64,000 nucleotides of DNA from an uncultured Clostridia bacterium (GCA_947627875.1 CANQXS010000005.1:1-64000), one strand, 5' to 3'. Positions 16,143 to 25,149 are shown, counted from the stretch's first letter. Notes: generated by a model from the sequence alone, not told the origin. Translations and numbers: made by a program.

Positions 16143-17588
16143 ATGAATCGCAAAATGGTGTTTTACATATGCGGGCAGATGCTTCTTATCGAAGCCGCGC
16201 TGCTTGTCCTGCCGCTGATAGTTTCGCTTATCTACGGCGAGAGCTGCGCATTGGCAATTTTGGCTGCGATAGGAATAGCCATAGTCCTCGGAGCCGCGAT
16301 AATGCTCATTTCCCGCCCCGACGACACCGTCATATATTCCCGCGAGGGCTTCGTTATAACCGCTCTGACTTGGTTCGAGTTTTCGGCTGTCGGAGCGCTT
16401 CCGTTCGTCTTTGCGGGTGAGATACCTTCTTACATCGACGCCTTTTTCGAGACGGTCAGCGGCTTCACCACTACGGGAGCCTCGATTTTGCGCGACGTCG
16501 AGGTTATGAGCAAGGGGCTCCTTTTCTGGCGCAGCTTTACCCACTGGGTCGGCGGAATGGGGATACTCGTCCTCGTTATGGCTGTTCTGCCGATGACCAC
16601 CGACCGCTCTATCCATATAATGCGAGCCGAGATGCCCGGACCTATCGTCGGCAAGCTCGTTCCCCGCGTCCGCCAGACCGCGAAGATACTTTACGTTATA
16701 TATATCGCGCTTACGCTCATCGAAATAATCCTTCTTTTATGCGGAGGAATGAACCTCTTTGAGGCTTCCGTCCACGCCTTCGGAACTGCCGGTACCGGCG
16801 GCTTCGGCGTAAAGTCAGACAGCATTACAAGCTACAACCCCTTCATTCAGTGGGTCATGACCGTGTTTATGATGATATTTGCGGTAAATTTCAACCTCTA
16901 CTACCTGATTCTCATAAAGCGCTTCAAGGCAGCGTTTTCGAGCGACGAGCTCTGGGTCTATCTCGGAGTCGTGGCGGTGTCGGTGCTGCTCGTTTCGGTC
17001 AATATCGCCCCGCTCTATTCCTCGGTCGAAGAGACCGTCAGAAAAGCGGCGTTTCAGGTCCTCTCGATAATCTCGACCTCGGGCTTCGCGACCGCCGATT
17101 TCAACCTTTGGCCGCAGTTCTCAAAGGGGATACTCTTCGCGCTTATGCTCTTGGGAGGCTGCGCTGGCTCTACGGGCGGCGGCTTAAAGGTCTCCCGCGC
17201 GATAATGCTCTTCAAATCGGGGCGGCGCGAGCTCAAGAAGATGCTCCACCCGCGCTCGGTCTCGTCGGTAAGGCTCGAGGGCAGGACCGTCGACGACTCC
17301 ACTATTTCGAGCGTAGGGGTATACTTCGCGTTTTACGTCGCTATTCAGCTTTTGGCGTTCATACTCATCAGCTTCGAGCCCTTCGACTTTGAAACAAGGA
17401 TAACGAGCGTTGTAGCCTGCTTCAACAACGTAGGACCGGGTCTCGGGGCGGTAGGACCCGCGGGCAGCTATGCCGATTACTCGGCGTTTTCAAAGCTCGT
17501 TCTTTCCGTCTCGATGCTTTTCGGCAGGCTCGAAATATACCCCGTTATCTTCCTGCTCAGCCCGTCGGTGTGGTTTAAAAAGAGGTAA
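16143..17588 (+). CDS. trkH: Trk potassium uptake channel protein TrkH
   Basis: A 481-residue polytopic membrane protein with the four-fold M1-P-M2 architecture of TrkH/KtrB. Selectivity-filter loops are visible: TTTGASI near residue 110, GTAGTGGFGV near 220, GCAGSTGGG near 340 and NNVGPGLGAVGP near 430. It forms the membrane pore for which TrkA, just upstream, is the gating ring. It is 19 bases downstream of trkA with its own start at ATG 16143. The pair gives low-affinity potassium uptake driven by ion gradient. Confidence 0.95.
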   Translation: MNRKMVFYICGQMLLIEAALLVLPLIVSLIYGESCALAILAAIGIAIVLGAAIMLISRPDDTVIYSREGFVITALTWFEFSAVGALPFVFAGEIPSYIDAFFETVSGFTTTGASILRDVEVMSKGLLFWRSFTHWVGGMGILVLVMAVLPMTTDRSIHIMRAEMPGPIVGKLVPRVRQTAKILYVIYIALTLIEIILLLCGGMNLFEASVHAFGTAGTGGFGVKSDSITSYNPFIQWVMTVFMMIFAVNFNLYYLILIKRFKAAFSSDELWVYLGVVAVSVLLVSVNIAPLYSSVEETVRKAAFQVLSIISTSGFATADFNLWPQFSKGILFALMLLGGCAGSTGGGLKVSRAIMLFKSGRRELKKMLHPRSVSSVRLEGRTVDDSTISSVGVYFAFYVAIQLLAFILISFEPFDFETRITSVVACFNNVGPGLGAVGPAGSYADYSAFSKLVLSVSMLFGRLEIYPVIFLLSPSVWFKKR

Positions 17589-17611
17589 TTAAGCTCAAAG
17601 GAGGACCCGAA

Positions 17612-17924
17612 ATGGCAGTATTGTTTATCGTTTTCGCAGCGCTCGTTGCGCTCGGCTTTGTGTTTCTGAGCGGCAGGGGGGCTGTCGCTGACAGCGGGTT
17701 ACAATACCTCTTCAAAGTCCGAAAAAGATAAGCTCGACCCCAAAAAGCTGAGCAGGTTTATGGCGGCGTTTATGTTCGTTCTGGCGGGCTGCCGGCTCGT
17801 CATACCCGTGGGATTCGCCGTCGGGATAAAGCAGATAGCCTGGCTCGGGATGCTTCTCTTTTTAGTAGCGGCTGTGGCGGGCGTTGTCATCGCGAATACC
17901 GGCAATCGCTTTGAAAAGAAGTAA
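17612..17924 (+). pseudogene. DUF3784-family small membrane protein, frameshifted
   Basis: ATG 17612, after AGGAGG, reads a hydrophobic helix then GRGAVADSG and stops at 17729-17731 after 39 codons. The +1-shifted frame starting at 17700 continues GYNTSSKSEKDKLDPKKLSR and further hydrophobic helices to TAA 17922-17924. Joined, the two halves give a 103-residue protein matching the DUF3784 layout, where a membrane helix is followed by GKGA, GYNT, EK, L and RF. The break lies in AGCGGGTTAC, where one G too many would explain it. It is either a true pseudogene or a sequencing error. It follows trkH by 23 bases. Confidence 0.75.
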
Positions 17925-17963
17925 TGCACAAAATTAACGGTTAAATTTTAGTAATTATTCATA

Positions 17964-17992
17964 TTGACTTTTTGGAATTTATTTGATAAACT
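17964..17992 (+). promoter_or_regulatory. Promoter of the secreted Cys-rich pair
   Basis: TTGACT (17964-17969) and TAAACT (17987-17992), spacer 17 bases. The leader to the ATG at 18082 is about 80 bases and contains a further TATAAT near 18014. Confidence 0.55.
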
Positions 17993-18081
17993 ACCATTAG
18001 CGGTAAGTACTACGCTATAATGCTCCGAAGCGCAAGGAGCAAGGGAAAGAATGTCATATATATTTTTAAAGGAGGATAAAA

Positions 18082-18531
18082 ATGAAAAGGTTAGTTATTT
18101 CTGTTGTCGTAGCAATTATTCTGATCTCATCTATGACCGTTTCCACTTTTGCTCTGATATGTCCGAGCTGTGGAAATGGTGAGAATCTTTCTCCGGCTTG
18201 TAGTGGGGTTCAAGTAGGTCCGCCTGTAGGTGAAACCTGTCCGCTTCTGAACAGGACGTTTAACGGCGTCAAGCATTACGGTATGTGTACGCTCGTTAAA
18301 TATTATTGCAGAACCGACGTATATTGCTCCCGCTGCAACGTGACATCTCCGGGCTTGGAAATGCATTATTGCCACTTCGAGCATACGGATACGAGTGAAC
18401 CCGTAACCGGCAGTTTATGCAAATGGAATCTGACAATGCCGACTGGTGTTTATAGTCCTATGTCTATGTTGGAGCTGTCAAAAACTAATCGCGGCGAATG
18501 GGTACTCCTTCGCTTAGCCGGTCTAATTTAA
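18082..18531 (+). CDS. Secreted Cys-rich protein (member 1 of a pair)
   Basis: A 149-residue protein with a clear signal peptide (residues 1-25, cleavage after TFA) following AAAGGAGG. The mature part carries paired cysteines: ICPSCGNGENLSPACSG at the start, YYCRTDVYCSRC in the middle and LEMHYCHFEH, patterns that look like small metal- or disulfide-linked ribbons. The next gene has the same order of motifs, so they are paralogues from a duplication. I recognise no named family. The His/Cys clusters resemble those in the large secreted protein at the right end of the window, but I see no direct homology. Confidence 0.75.
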   Translation: MKRLVISVVVAIILISSMTVSTFALICPSCGNGENLSPACSGVQVGPPVGETCPLLNRTFNGVKHYGMCTLVKYYCRTDVYCSRCNVTSPGLEMHYCHFEHTDTSEPVTGSLCKWNLTMPTGVYSPMSMLELSKTNRGEWVLLRLAGLI

Positions 18532-18550
18532 TCAAATTCGGGGGTGCAAT

Positions 18551-19069
18551 ATGAAAACCGTTTTTAAAAGATTTTTAGTTATATTACTTTCTGCAACGTT
18601 GATTTTTGGTTGCTCTGTTTTGACCTGCGCCGATGATTTTGACCCCGATGGAATTATTTGCACTCAATGCGGCTGCGCTGAACGGCTTTCATTTATCTGC
18701 ACCGGTGAAAAAGCTCCCGTGCCGGCTTTGAAAGACGCTTCGGTCGATTCATCGAGCTGTGCTCAGAGTGCCTCCGTCGGCAATGCAATCGCTATTGAAT
18801 ATTATTGCCGCACATATTTGGTCTGCAATCGCTGCGGCTGGTATCAGCAGGTGCTTCAGTTCCACCTTTGCGGCGCCGACGGCTGCGACCTGATCCATTG
18901 CTCGCTTGAGGATATGCAGGAATACTGCAGAGAAGCCGAGAGCATCGGAATAGATGACCTTCGCCATAATATGTACACCAAAGACGGCAATGCCAGAGTC
19001 TCCCGCCTTTACGAAACCGGCGCTCTGCCGCTCGTAGAGTTTACCGATTGGCTCGAAAACAAAAAGTAA
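18551..19069 (+). CDS. Secreted Cys-rich protein (member 2 of a pair)
   Basis: A 172-residue protein with a signal peptide ending near residue 27 (CSVLTCADD; a lipobox-like FGC is also present at residues 19-21, so lipidation is possible). It repeats the motifs of its upstream neighbour: IICTQCGCAERLSFICTGE, then YYCRTYLVCNRCGW and LQFHLCGADGC. It has an extra acidic C-terminal stretch of about 60 residues. It begins 19 bases after member 1 with a GGGGGTG ribosome site, so both are made from one transcript. Function unknown. Confidence 0.75.
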   Translation: MKTVFKRFLVILLSATLIFGCSVLTCADDFDPDGIICTQCGCAERLSFICTGEKAPVPALKDASVDSSSCAQSASVGNAIAIEYYCRTYLVCNRCGWYQQVLQFHLCGADGCDLIHCSLEDMQEYCREAESIGIDDLRHNMYTKDGNARVSRLYETGALPLVEFTDWLENKK

Positions 19070-19081
19070 TAAAATGAAAAC

Positions 19082-19116
19082 AAAAAGCAGGTACGGCGTT
19101 CCCGCACCTGCTTTTA
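19082..19116. terminator. Bidirectional terminator
   Basis: AAAAGCAGGT and ACCTGCTTTT with an inner CGG/CCG stem at about 19083-19114, between convergent genes. Confidence 0.8.
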
Positions 19117-19126
19117 ATATGCCTTT

Positions 19127-21004
19127 TTACACCATCAGCTCGCTTATAAGCCCGCTGAGCTCCTCGGCGTCCTCTATTTCGAGCCCCGAAAGAAGCCTTG
19201 CCTGAGCGTAGAGCAGCTTGCAGTATTTCGCGCATCTTTCCTTATCGCTGCCGTAAAGCTCCTTTATCTTCGCGGTAACGGCGTGCTCGCTGTTTATTTC
19301 GAGGACCAGCGACGCCTTAAGCCCTTCGCCCGCGTCGGGCATCTTCGAGAGGACCCTCGCCATCTCGATGGTCATTCCGCCCTCGCTCGAAAGAGCCGCG
19401 GGGTGTCCGCCGAGCGCGTTCGAGAATTTCACCGAATTAAGCCCGCCGACGCTTTCCTTTATGAAGTCCAAAAGCTCCTTGCCGCTCTCGTTCTCCTCGG
19501 CGAGCTTCTTGGTCTCCTCCTCGGTGTTGAGGTCGAGCTCGTCGGTCGAAACGTTCACGAACTTCTTGTCCTCAAAGCTCATAAGCGTCTGGAGCGTGAA
19601 CTCGTCGACGTCCTCGGTGAGAAGGAGTATCTCATAGCCCTTCGCCTTTACAGCCGCCGCCTGTGGGAGCCTAAGCGCCTTTTCGGGGGTGTCTCCGCAG
19701 GCGTAGTAGATGCTCTTCTGCTCCTCGGGCATACGGGCGACGTATTCTTTGAGGGTGGTATATTTCATCTCGTTCGACGAGACGAACATGATCAGGTCCT
19801 GAAGGAGCTCCTTGTGGGTCCCGTAGTCGGAATACACCCCGAATTTGAGCTGCGAGCCGAACGCCTTAAAGAACGTCTCGTATTTTTCCCTGTCCGTTTC
19901 GAGGAGCTTTAAAAGCTCGTTCTTTATCTTCTTTTCGACCGCCTTTGCGATGGTCCTTAGCTGGTGGTCCTGCTGCAGCGTCTCGCGCGAGATGTTGAGC
20001 GAAATGTCCGAGCTGTCTATAAGCCCCTTAACGAAGCTGAAATAGTCGGGAAGCATCTCTGCGCAGCGGTCCATTATCATAACTCCGCTCGAATAGAGCT
20101 GCAAGCCCTTTTCGTAGTTCTTCGAGTAGTAGTCAAAAGGCGCATGAGAGGGGATATAGAGCAGTGCAGTATATTCGACCGCGCCCTCCTGACGGTAGTG
20201 CATAACCTTTATCGGGGGCTCGTAGTCCATAAACTTCGCGGTGTAGAAGTTGTTGTATTCCTCCTCGGTGACTTCCGCCGCGGGCTTTTTCCAGAGCGGG
20301 GTTATCGAGTTGAGGGTGCGGCGCTCGGTGACCTTTTCGGTCTCGTTCTCCTTGCCCTCGACGGGCTTGTTGACCTCAAAGTCCATTCTTATCGGGTAGT
20401 GGATATAATCGGAATACTTCTTTACAAGCCTCTGAATAGAGTAGGGCTCAAGGAACTCGCAGTAGTCCTCTTCCTCCGAGTCGGGCTTGATGTGAAGCGT
20501 TATCTCGGTGCCTACGCTCTCTTTTTCGCATTCCTCGAGAGTATAGCCGTCAACGCCCTCCGATTCCCATTTCCAGGCTTTTTCGGCTCCGTAGACCTTC
20601 GAGACAACCGTTACTTTGTCGGCGACCATAAACGCCGAGTAGAATCCGACTCCGAACTGCCCGATTATATCTACGTTTTCGGCGGCGTTTTCGCTCTTGA
20701 AGTCCAAAGAGCCGCTCTTCGCGATGGTGCCGAGGTTGTTTTCAAGCTCCTCGCGGGTCATTCCGCAGCCGTTGTCCGAAACTGTGAGAATCCTCGATTC
20801 CTCGTCGGCAGAGAGCGAAATTTCGTAATCCGAGCGGGGGAGCCCCGAATCGCTGTCGGTCAGCGACCGAAAATACCTCTTGTCGATAGCGTCGCTCGCG
20901 TTCGAGATAAGCTCTCTGAGGAATATCTCCTTGTGGGTATAGATGGAGTTTATCATCATGTCTAAAAGCTTTTTCGACTCCGTCTGAAACTGTTTCTTTT
21001 CCAA
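19127..21004 (-). CDS. htpG: Molecular chaperone HtpG (Hsp90)
   Basis: A 625-residue Hsp90 dimeric ATPase chaperone. The GHKL ATP-binding domain is clear: ELISNASDAIDKRYF near residue 35, SDNGCGMT near 95, and GQFGVGFYSAFMVADKVTV near 130. The middle domain includes FFDYYSKN-like and SSDISLNISRETLQ segments, the latter carrying the conserved catalytic-loop arginine. Length is normal. It stands alone on the minus strand and converges with the Cys-rich pair. No complete CIRCE is seen upstream, although GTGCTAAAAT near 21047-21056 resembles a half-site. Confidence 0.96.
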   Translation of the reverse strand: MEKKQFQTESKKLLDMMINSIYTHKEIFLRELISNASDAIDKRYFRSLTDSDSGLPRSDYEISLSADEESRILTVSDNGCGMTREELENNLGTIAKSGSLDFKSENAAENVDIIGQFGVGFYSAFMVADKVTVVSKVYGAEKAWKWESEGVDGYTLEECEKESVGTEITLHIKPDSEEEDYCEFLEPYSIQRLVKKYSDYIHYPIRMDFEVNKPVEGKENETEKVTERRTLNSITPLWKKPAAEVTEEEYNNFYTAKFMDYEPPIKVMHYRQEGAVEYTALLYIPSHAPFDYYSKNYEKGLQLYSSGVMIMDRCAEMLPDYFSFVKGLIDSSDISLNISRETLQQDHQLRTIAKAVEKKIKNELLKLLETDREKYETFFKAFGSQLKFGVYSDYGTHKELLQDLIMFVSSNEMKYTTLKEYVARMPEEQKSIYYACGDTPEKALRLPQAAAVKAKGYEILLLTEDVDEFTLQTLMSFEDKKFVNVSTDELDLNTEEETKKLAEENESGKELLDFIKESVGGLNSVKFSNALGGHPAALSSEGGMTIEMARVLSKMPDAGEGLKASLVLEINSEHAVTAKIKELYGSDKERCAKYCKLLYAQARLLSGLEIEDAEELSGLISELMV

Positions 21005-21083
21005 AGCATATTACTCCTTTATAAAAAATTAAGATTTCCAATAGATATTTTAGCACGTCCGCGGGAAAAATCAACCTTTTCTC

Positions 21084-21112
21084 TTTACTTTTTTTAAAAA
21101 ACGTGGTATACT
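21084..21112 (+). promoter_or_regulatory. Promoter of galE
   Basis: TTTACT (21084-21089) and TATACT (21107-21112), spacer 17 bases, 38 bases before the ATG. Confidence 0.65.
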
Positions 21113-21150
21113 TTAAAGCCGAAAAAACCTGATTGAAAGGAAGTATCGGC

Positions 21151-22179
21151 ATGTCTGTTCTTGTTTCCGGAGGAGCGGGCTATATCGGCTCGCATACCGT
21201 TCTTGCGCTTTTGGAGCGCGGCTATGAGGTAGTCGTCTTCGACAACCTCTCGAATTCCTGCGAGGAGTCGCTTAAAAGGGTGGAAAAAATCACCGGCAAA
21301 AAGGTGAAATTCTATGAGGCGGATATGTGCGACGCCGCTGCGATGGACCGCATCTTCGAAGAAAATCCCGAAATAACCTCGGTCATCCATTTCGCGGGGC
21401 TCAAGGCAGTCGCTGTCTCGGTCTCTCAGCCCATCGAATACTATAAAAACAACATCGGCGGAACTCTTACACTCGTCGAGGCTATGCGCGCCCACGGCGT
21501 AAAGAACATAATCTTCAGCTCCTCGGCGACGGTTTACGGCGAAGCTGCCGAGATCCCCACAACCGAGAACTGCCCGAAGGGCATCTGCACCAACCCTTAC
21601 GGCTGGACAAAGTCAATGATAGAGCAGATACTCACCGACGTTCACACCGCCGACCCGAGCTGGAACGTAATTCTTCTTAGGTATTACAACCCCGTAGGAG
21701 CTCATAAGAGCGGGCTCATCGGCGAGGACCCGCAGGGCGTCCCGAATAACCTCACGCCATATATCGCTCAGGTCGCCGTCGGCAGAAGACCTCATCTCAA
21801 TGTAAACGGCAACGACTACAACACCCCCGACGGCACCGGCGTCCGCGATTATATCCACGTCGTAGACCTCGCTGAGGGGCATATAAAAGCGCTCGAAAAG
21901 ATAGCTTCCCTCGGCGGAGAGGTAAAGATCTACAACCTCGGTACCGGCAAGGGCTCGTCGGTGTTCGACGTTCTCCACGCCTACGAGCGCGCCTGCGGCA
22001 GAGAGCTGCCCTACGTCATCGCGCCCCGCCGCCCCGGAGACTGCGATATCAGCCTTGCCGACCCTTCGCGCGCAGAGCGCGAGCTCGGCTGGAAAGCTAA
22101 GCTCACCCTCGACGACATGTGCCGCGATTCCTGGAACTGGCAGAGCAAGAACCCGTATGGATATAAAAACGAGGAATGA
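21151..22179 (+). CDS. galE: UDP-glucose 4-epimerase GalE
   Basis: GalE interconverts UDP-glucose and UDP-galactose for galactose use and cell-surface glycan synthesis. The 342-residue protein shows the short-chain dehydrogenase NAD motif GGAGYIGSHT at its start, the active-site YGWTK (Tyr/Lys), and the GalE-typical NPYGWTKSMIEQIL and RYYNPVGAH. I take the ATG at 21151, about eight bases after AAAGGAAG; an in-frame TTG six codons upstream is less likely. It is a single gene with its own promoter and terminator. Confidence 0.95.
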   Translation: MSVLVSGGAGYIGSHTVLALLERGYEVVVFDNLSNSCEESLKRVEKITGKKVKFYEADMCDAAAMDRIFEENPEITSVIHFAGLKAVAVSVSQPIEYYKNNIGGTLTLVEAMRAHGVKNIIFSSSATVYGEAAEIPTTENCPKGICTNPYGWTKSMIEQILTDVHTADPSWNVILLRYYNPVGAHKSGLIGEDPQGVPNNLTPYIAQVAVGRRPHLNVNGNDYNTPDGTGVRDYIHVVDLAEGHIKALEKIASLGGEVKIYNLGTGKGSSVFDVLHAYERACGRELPYVIAPRRPGDCDISLADPSRAERELGWKAKLTLDDMCRDSWNWQSKNPYGYKNEE

Positions 22180-22203
22180 CCTTCCGAATTATTATCTCAC
22201 AGA

Positions 22204-22238
22204 CATTTTGCCCGTCTTTTTAAGTCGGGCAAAAATTT
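22204..22238 (+). terminator. galE terminator
   Basis: TTTTGCCCG and CGGGCAAAA (about 22206-22235) enclose an 11-base loop and are followed by a run of T. Confidence 0.8.
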
Positions 22239-22241
22239 TTC

Positions 22242-22270
22242 TTGCATTATGCCCGAATATGCTGTATAAT
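22242..22270 (+). promoter_or_regulatory. Promoter of the GH30-dockerin gene
   Basis: TTGCAT (22242-22247) and TATAAT (22265-22270) with a 17-base spacer, 46 bases before the start codon. Confidence 0.8.
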
Positions 22271-22316
22271 AGCTTTGTATACATCATCTTCCTACTGCTT
22301 TTGAAAGGAACATTAT

Positions 22317-24401
22317 ATGAAACACATCTTTACATTCAAGAGAATGCTCGCGGTCTTCCTTGCGGCTCTTATGACCTGCCTCAGCGTCAGCGTACCGGTA
22401 AGCGCCGATTCTCTCACCGAAAAGACCTTTACCGTCTTCAGCGGGCAGCAGGTCATCGAAGGCTGGTACCCGTCCTTTATTATGAAGCATGAGAACCCTA
22501 CGCTTATGGACGGATTCCTGAGCGCCGTTCAGAACCCCGGCGCGGCGATTGAAATAACCTACACCGGAAGTGCAGATATAAGCCTTCTGCTTATGAGCTA
22601 CCCGCAGGGCGGCGGCAACAGTTATCCTTGGGTCTCTTACGGGGATTGCTCGATAAAAACTTCGGGAAACAGAAATGTAGCCGTTTTCAGCGCTTCGGGG
22701 CTTATCAACACATATACCTCCAAAAAGCACGATGACGACGGTCAGAACCTAAGGCTCGACAATCTTATGAATTTCGCCATCGGCGGCGAGGGCAACACCG
22801 TCTATTCCGTCATCGTAAGATGGACTACCGACGGCGTTCCCTCCCTCAACGTCAACCTTGGTTCCGCCCATCAGACTATAGAGGGCTTCGGCGCCTCCTA
22901 CACCTGGTACGGCGATTGGATAACGAGCAGCAACAAAAAGAATCAGGTCTTCGACTGGATATTCAACGACTGCGAATTCAATATCCTCCGCTTCCGCGAC
23001 CTCAACCGCGTCCGCGGCTACGGCGGCGGCTTTGAAGATACCAACTACCGCGCCCGCGCCTATAAGGCTTATTACGACGCAGCCGTCAGCAGGGGAATAA
23101 AGCCCATCGTTTTGGTCACGAGCTGGGGCGAATATCGCGACGAGGACTGGGTGGAATTCGTCGACAGGGGAATGCATCAGACCTGGCAGGGCAACGTCCC
23201 TTGGACTTATTACACCTTAAAGAAGGACTCGAGCGGCAATTACCGCTACAACGACCTTGCCGATTTCTGCGTTAAATCCGTTCAGCTCTTCTTCGACGCA
23301 GGGATTCCCGTCGACTACTTCTCTATCTCCAACGAGGTCGAGCTTCAGGACGACCGCCTCGACGAAAAGGGCAACCCCCGCGACTACTCCGGCTTCTTCT
23401 TCGACACCGAGGAGACGCAGTATGCCTGCTCCTACGCAAAGGCATATATAGCCGTCTACGACGCTTTCCAAAAAGCCTTCGGCGATAAGGCACCGAAGCT
23501 TCTTGCGCCCGAGACTATGGCGGCGACCCCGAACCTCATTAAATCCTATGTCGACCCGATACTCCGCGAGCGCCCCGAGACCGTTACCACTATCGCTCAC
23601 CATCTCTACGGCAGCGCCAACACCGCCTCGGAATTCTCGCAGATATCTAATATGTATTCGAGCCGGTATTCGATCTGGCAGACCGAGTGGTACACCAACA
23701 ATCTCTACGACCTCGCCTCAGAGATCATCAGGGAGCTCACTTATGAAAACCTCAACGCCTATCTCTACTGGGACGGCGTCTGGGTGCCGGATGACGGCAA
23801 CTGCCTCATTGAGCTTGCAGGCGATACCCCCTGGAACCCCAACGCCTATGCCGCCCGCCGCGGTCCTCATTATATAATGATGCACTTCTCGAAGTACATC
23901 AAGAACGGCTATGTCAGGGTCGACGCGAATTCAAGCGGCACCGGCTGTGAATACGTCGCCTTCAAATCTCCCGAGGACGACAGGCTCGTTATAGTCGCTC
24001 TCAATAAGACCGGCGTAAGCGACACCGTAAGGCTCAACATCGGCGCAACGGTCACCGGCTCCGAGATCTGGCGCTCAACCTTAAACACCACCGACCACAC
24101 CAAAGAGCAGACCCAGAACAGCTATATGCAGAAGGTCGGTCAGACCGTCTCCGAGGGCGGAACCGTAACTCTGCCGGCGAACACTTTAACTACGATAGTC
24201 CTCGACATCAGCTCGGTCGTTAAGGGCGACGCCGACGGCAGCGGAAAGGTAGAGCTCGCCGACGCAGTGGCTATCCTCCGCAGTCTTGCGCATTTAGAAA
24301 CCCCGAAATTCTATCCCGTAGCCGCCGACCTCGACGGCAGCGGAGCGGTCGAGCTTGCCGACGCAGTCGCCGTTCTTCGCCGGCTTGCTCATCTGGGATA
24401 A
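22317..24401 (+). CDS. Secreted GH30-like glycoside hydrolase with C-terminal dockerin
   Basis: A 694-residue extracellular enzyme. Signal peptide 1-30 (cleavage after VSA). An N-terminal region of about 140 residues looks like a beta-rich accessory domain. The catalytic barrel starts near 180 with HQTIEGFGASYTWYGDW, as in GH30 xylanases and glucosylceramidases; likely acid/base Glu in SISNEVE and nucleophile Glu in IWQTEWY. The last 58 residues are a type I dockerin with two calcium-binding repeats (GDADGSGKVELADAVAILR and ADLDGSGAVELADAVAVLR). It should attach to a cohesin on a scaffoldin, a cellulosome-like arrangement. GH30 is favoured; subfamily and substrate (xylan likely) are not settled. 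Confidence 0.85.
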   Translation: MKHIFTFKRMLAVFLAALMTCLSVSVPVSADSLTEKTFTVFSGQQVIEGWYPSFIMKHENPTLMDGFLSAVQNPGAAIEITYTGSADISLLLMSYPQGGGNSYPWVSYGDCSIKTSGNRNVAVFSASGLINTYTSKKHDDDGQNLRLDNLMNFAIGGEGNTVYSVIVRWTTDGVPSLNVNLGSAHQTIEGFGASYTWYGDWITSSNKKNQVFDWIFNDCEFNILRFRDLNRVRGYGGGFEDTNYRARAYKAYYDAAVSRGIKPIVLVTSWGEYRDEDWVEFVDRGMHQTWQGNVPWTYYTLKKDSSGNYRYNDLADFCVKSVQLFFDAGIPVDYFSISNEVELQDDRLDEKGNPRDYSGFFFDTEETQYACSYAKAYIAVYDAFQKAFGDKAPKLLAPETMAATPNLIKSYVDPILRERPETVTTIAHHLYGSANTASEFSQISNMYSSRYSIWQTEWYTNNLYDLASEIIRELTYENLNAYLYWDGVWVPDDGNCLIELAGDTPWNPNAYAARRGPHYIMMHFSKYIKNGYVRVDANSSGTGCEYVAFKSPEDDRLVIVALNKTGVSDTVRLNIGATVTGSEIWRSTLNTTDHTKEQTQNSYMQKVGQTVSEGGTVTLPANTLTTIVLDISSVVKGDADGSGKVELADAVAILRSLAHLETPKFYPVAADLDGSGAVELADAVAVLRRLAHLG

Positions 24402-24616
24402 AGGCTTTGTCAAAGGAAAGCGTTAAAATTTCTTGTAAAATTAACACAAAATTTACATCTTCAATGCAATATTTTGGCGTTTTTTGCACAATAGCCGATT
24501 TTGTCAATAAATATTAAGAAAAGATTGTATAAATTGGCTATAGTAAAACTGCCCAATATATTGTATAATAATGACACAAAAGCGTTTTCGCTTAAAAATC
24601 AAGGAGGTTTTCAATT

Positions 24617-24907
24617 ATGAAGAAATTACTTGCTATGCTTCTGGCTCTTGCAATGGTTCTCTCTATGCTCACTGTTGTTGCTTTCGCTGAAGGCACCGAG
24701 CAGGGCGGCGAAGGTGAAGGCGACTCTATGAACGCCGGCGATACCGATGAGAATCCCGCTGAGGGCGAGGGCGACGGCACTGCAGAGCCCGCTCCTTCCG
24801 AGCCCGCTCCTTCTGAGCCCGAGCAGAACCCGCCTACGGGTGTAGCTCTTGCCGTTGTTCCTATGATGGTTGCAGCTGCTGCCGCCGTAGTCGCCAAGAA
24901 GCACTAA
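24617..24907 (+). CDS. Small sortase-anchored surface protein (NPPTG motif)
   Basis: A 96-residue protein: signal peptide 1-25 (cleaved after AFA), an acidic Gly/Glu/Pro-rich middle with the repeat APSEPAPSEPE, and a C-terminal wall-sorting signal made of NPPTG, a hydrophobic helix of about 20 residues and a KKH tail. This is the form of an LPxTG-like signal with the NPxTG variant. The middle is too short for a folded domain, so it may be a stalk. It follows AAGGAGG and is a lone gene with its own terminator. The role on the surface is unknown. Confidence 0.75.
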   Translation: MKKLLAMLLALAMVLSMLTVVAFAEGTEQGGEGEGDSMNAGDTDENPAEGEGDGTAEPAPSEPAPSEPEQNPPTGVALAVVPMMVAAAAAVVAKKH

Positions 24908-24927
24908 TCGTTTATTAAAGTAAACAT

Positions 24928-24960
24928 TCAGAAGCGCTCCTTTGGGGCGCTTTTGTTTTG
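24928..24960 (+). terminator. Terminator of the NPPTG gene
   Basis: AAGCGCTCC and GGGGCGCTT (about 24931-24953) with a TTTG loop, then TTGTTTTG. Confidence 0.75.
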
Positions 24961-25065
24961 CCTTTTAACGTTTTTTCGCTTTAGCGCAAGTATTGACCTC
25001 GCCGTCAAATTCGGCGTTATTTTTTCAACCTTTATATCTAAATCGACAATCTTGACGGAATAATG

Positions 25066-25094
25066 TTGACAACGCGCCTGCGGAATGTTAAAAT
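25066..25094 (+). promoter_or_regulatory. Promoter of fhs
   Basis: TTGACA (25066-25071) and TAAAAT (25089-25094), spacer 17 bases. Confidence 0.75.
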
Positions 25095-25149
25095 TTCGGT
25101 AGAAATTTGAGGGCGGCAGAGCCGCCTTGAAAAGGAGAAGGAGTTAATT

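Noticed and set aside
19964-20965. 333-codon open frame on the plus strand
   Set aside because: Antisense to htpG; the Hsp90 motifs on the minus strand decide the coding strand.
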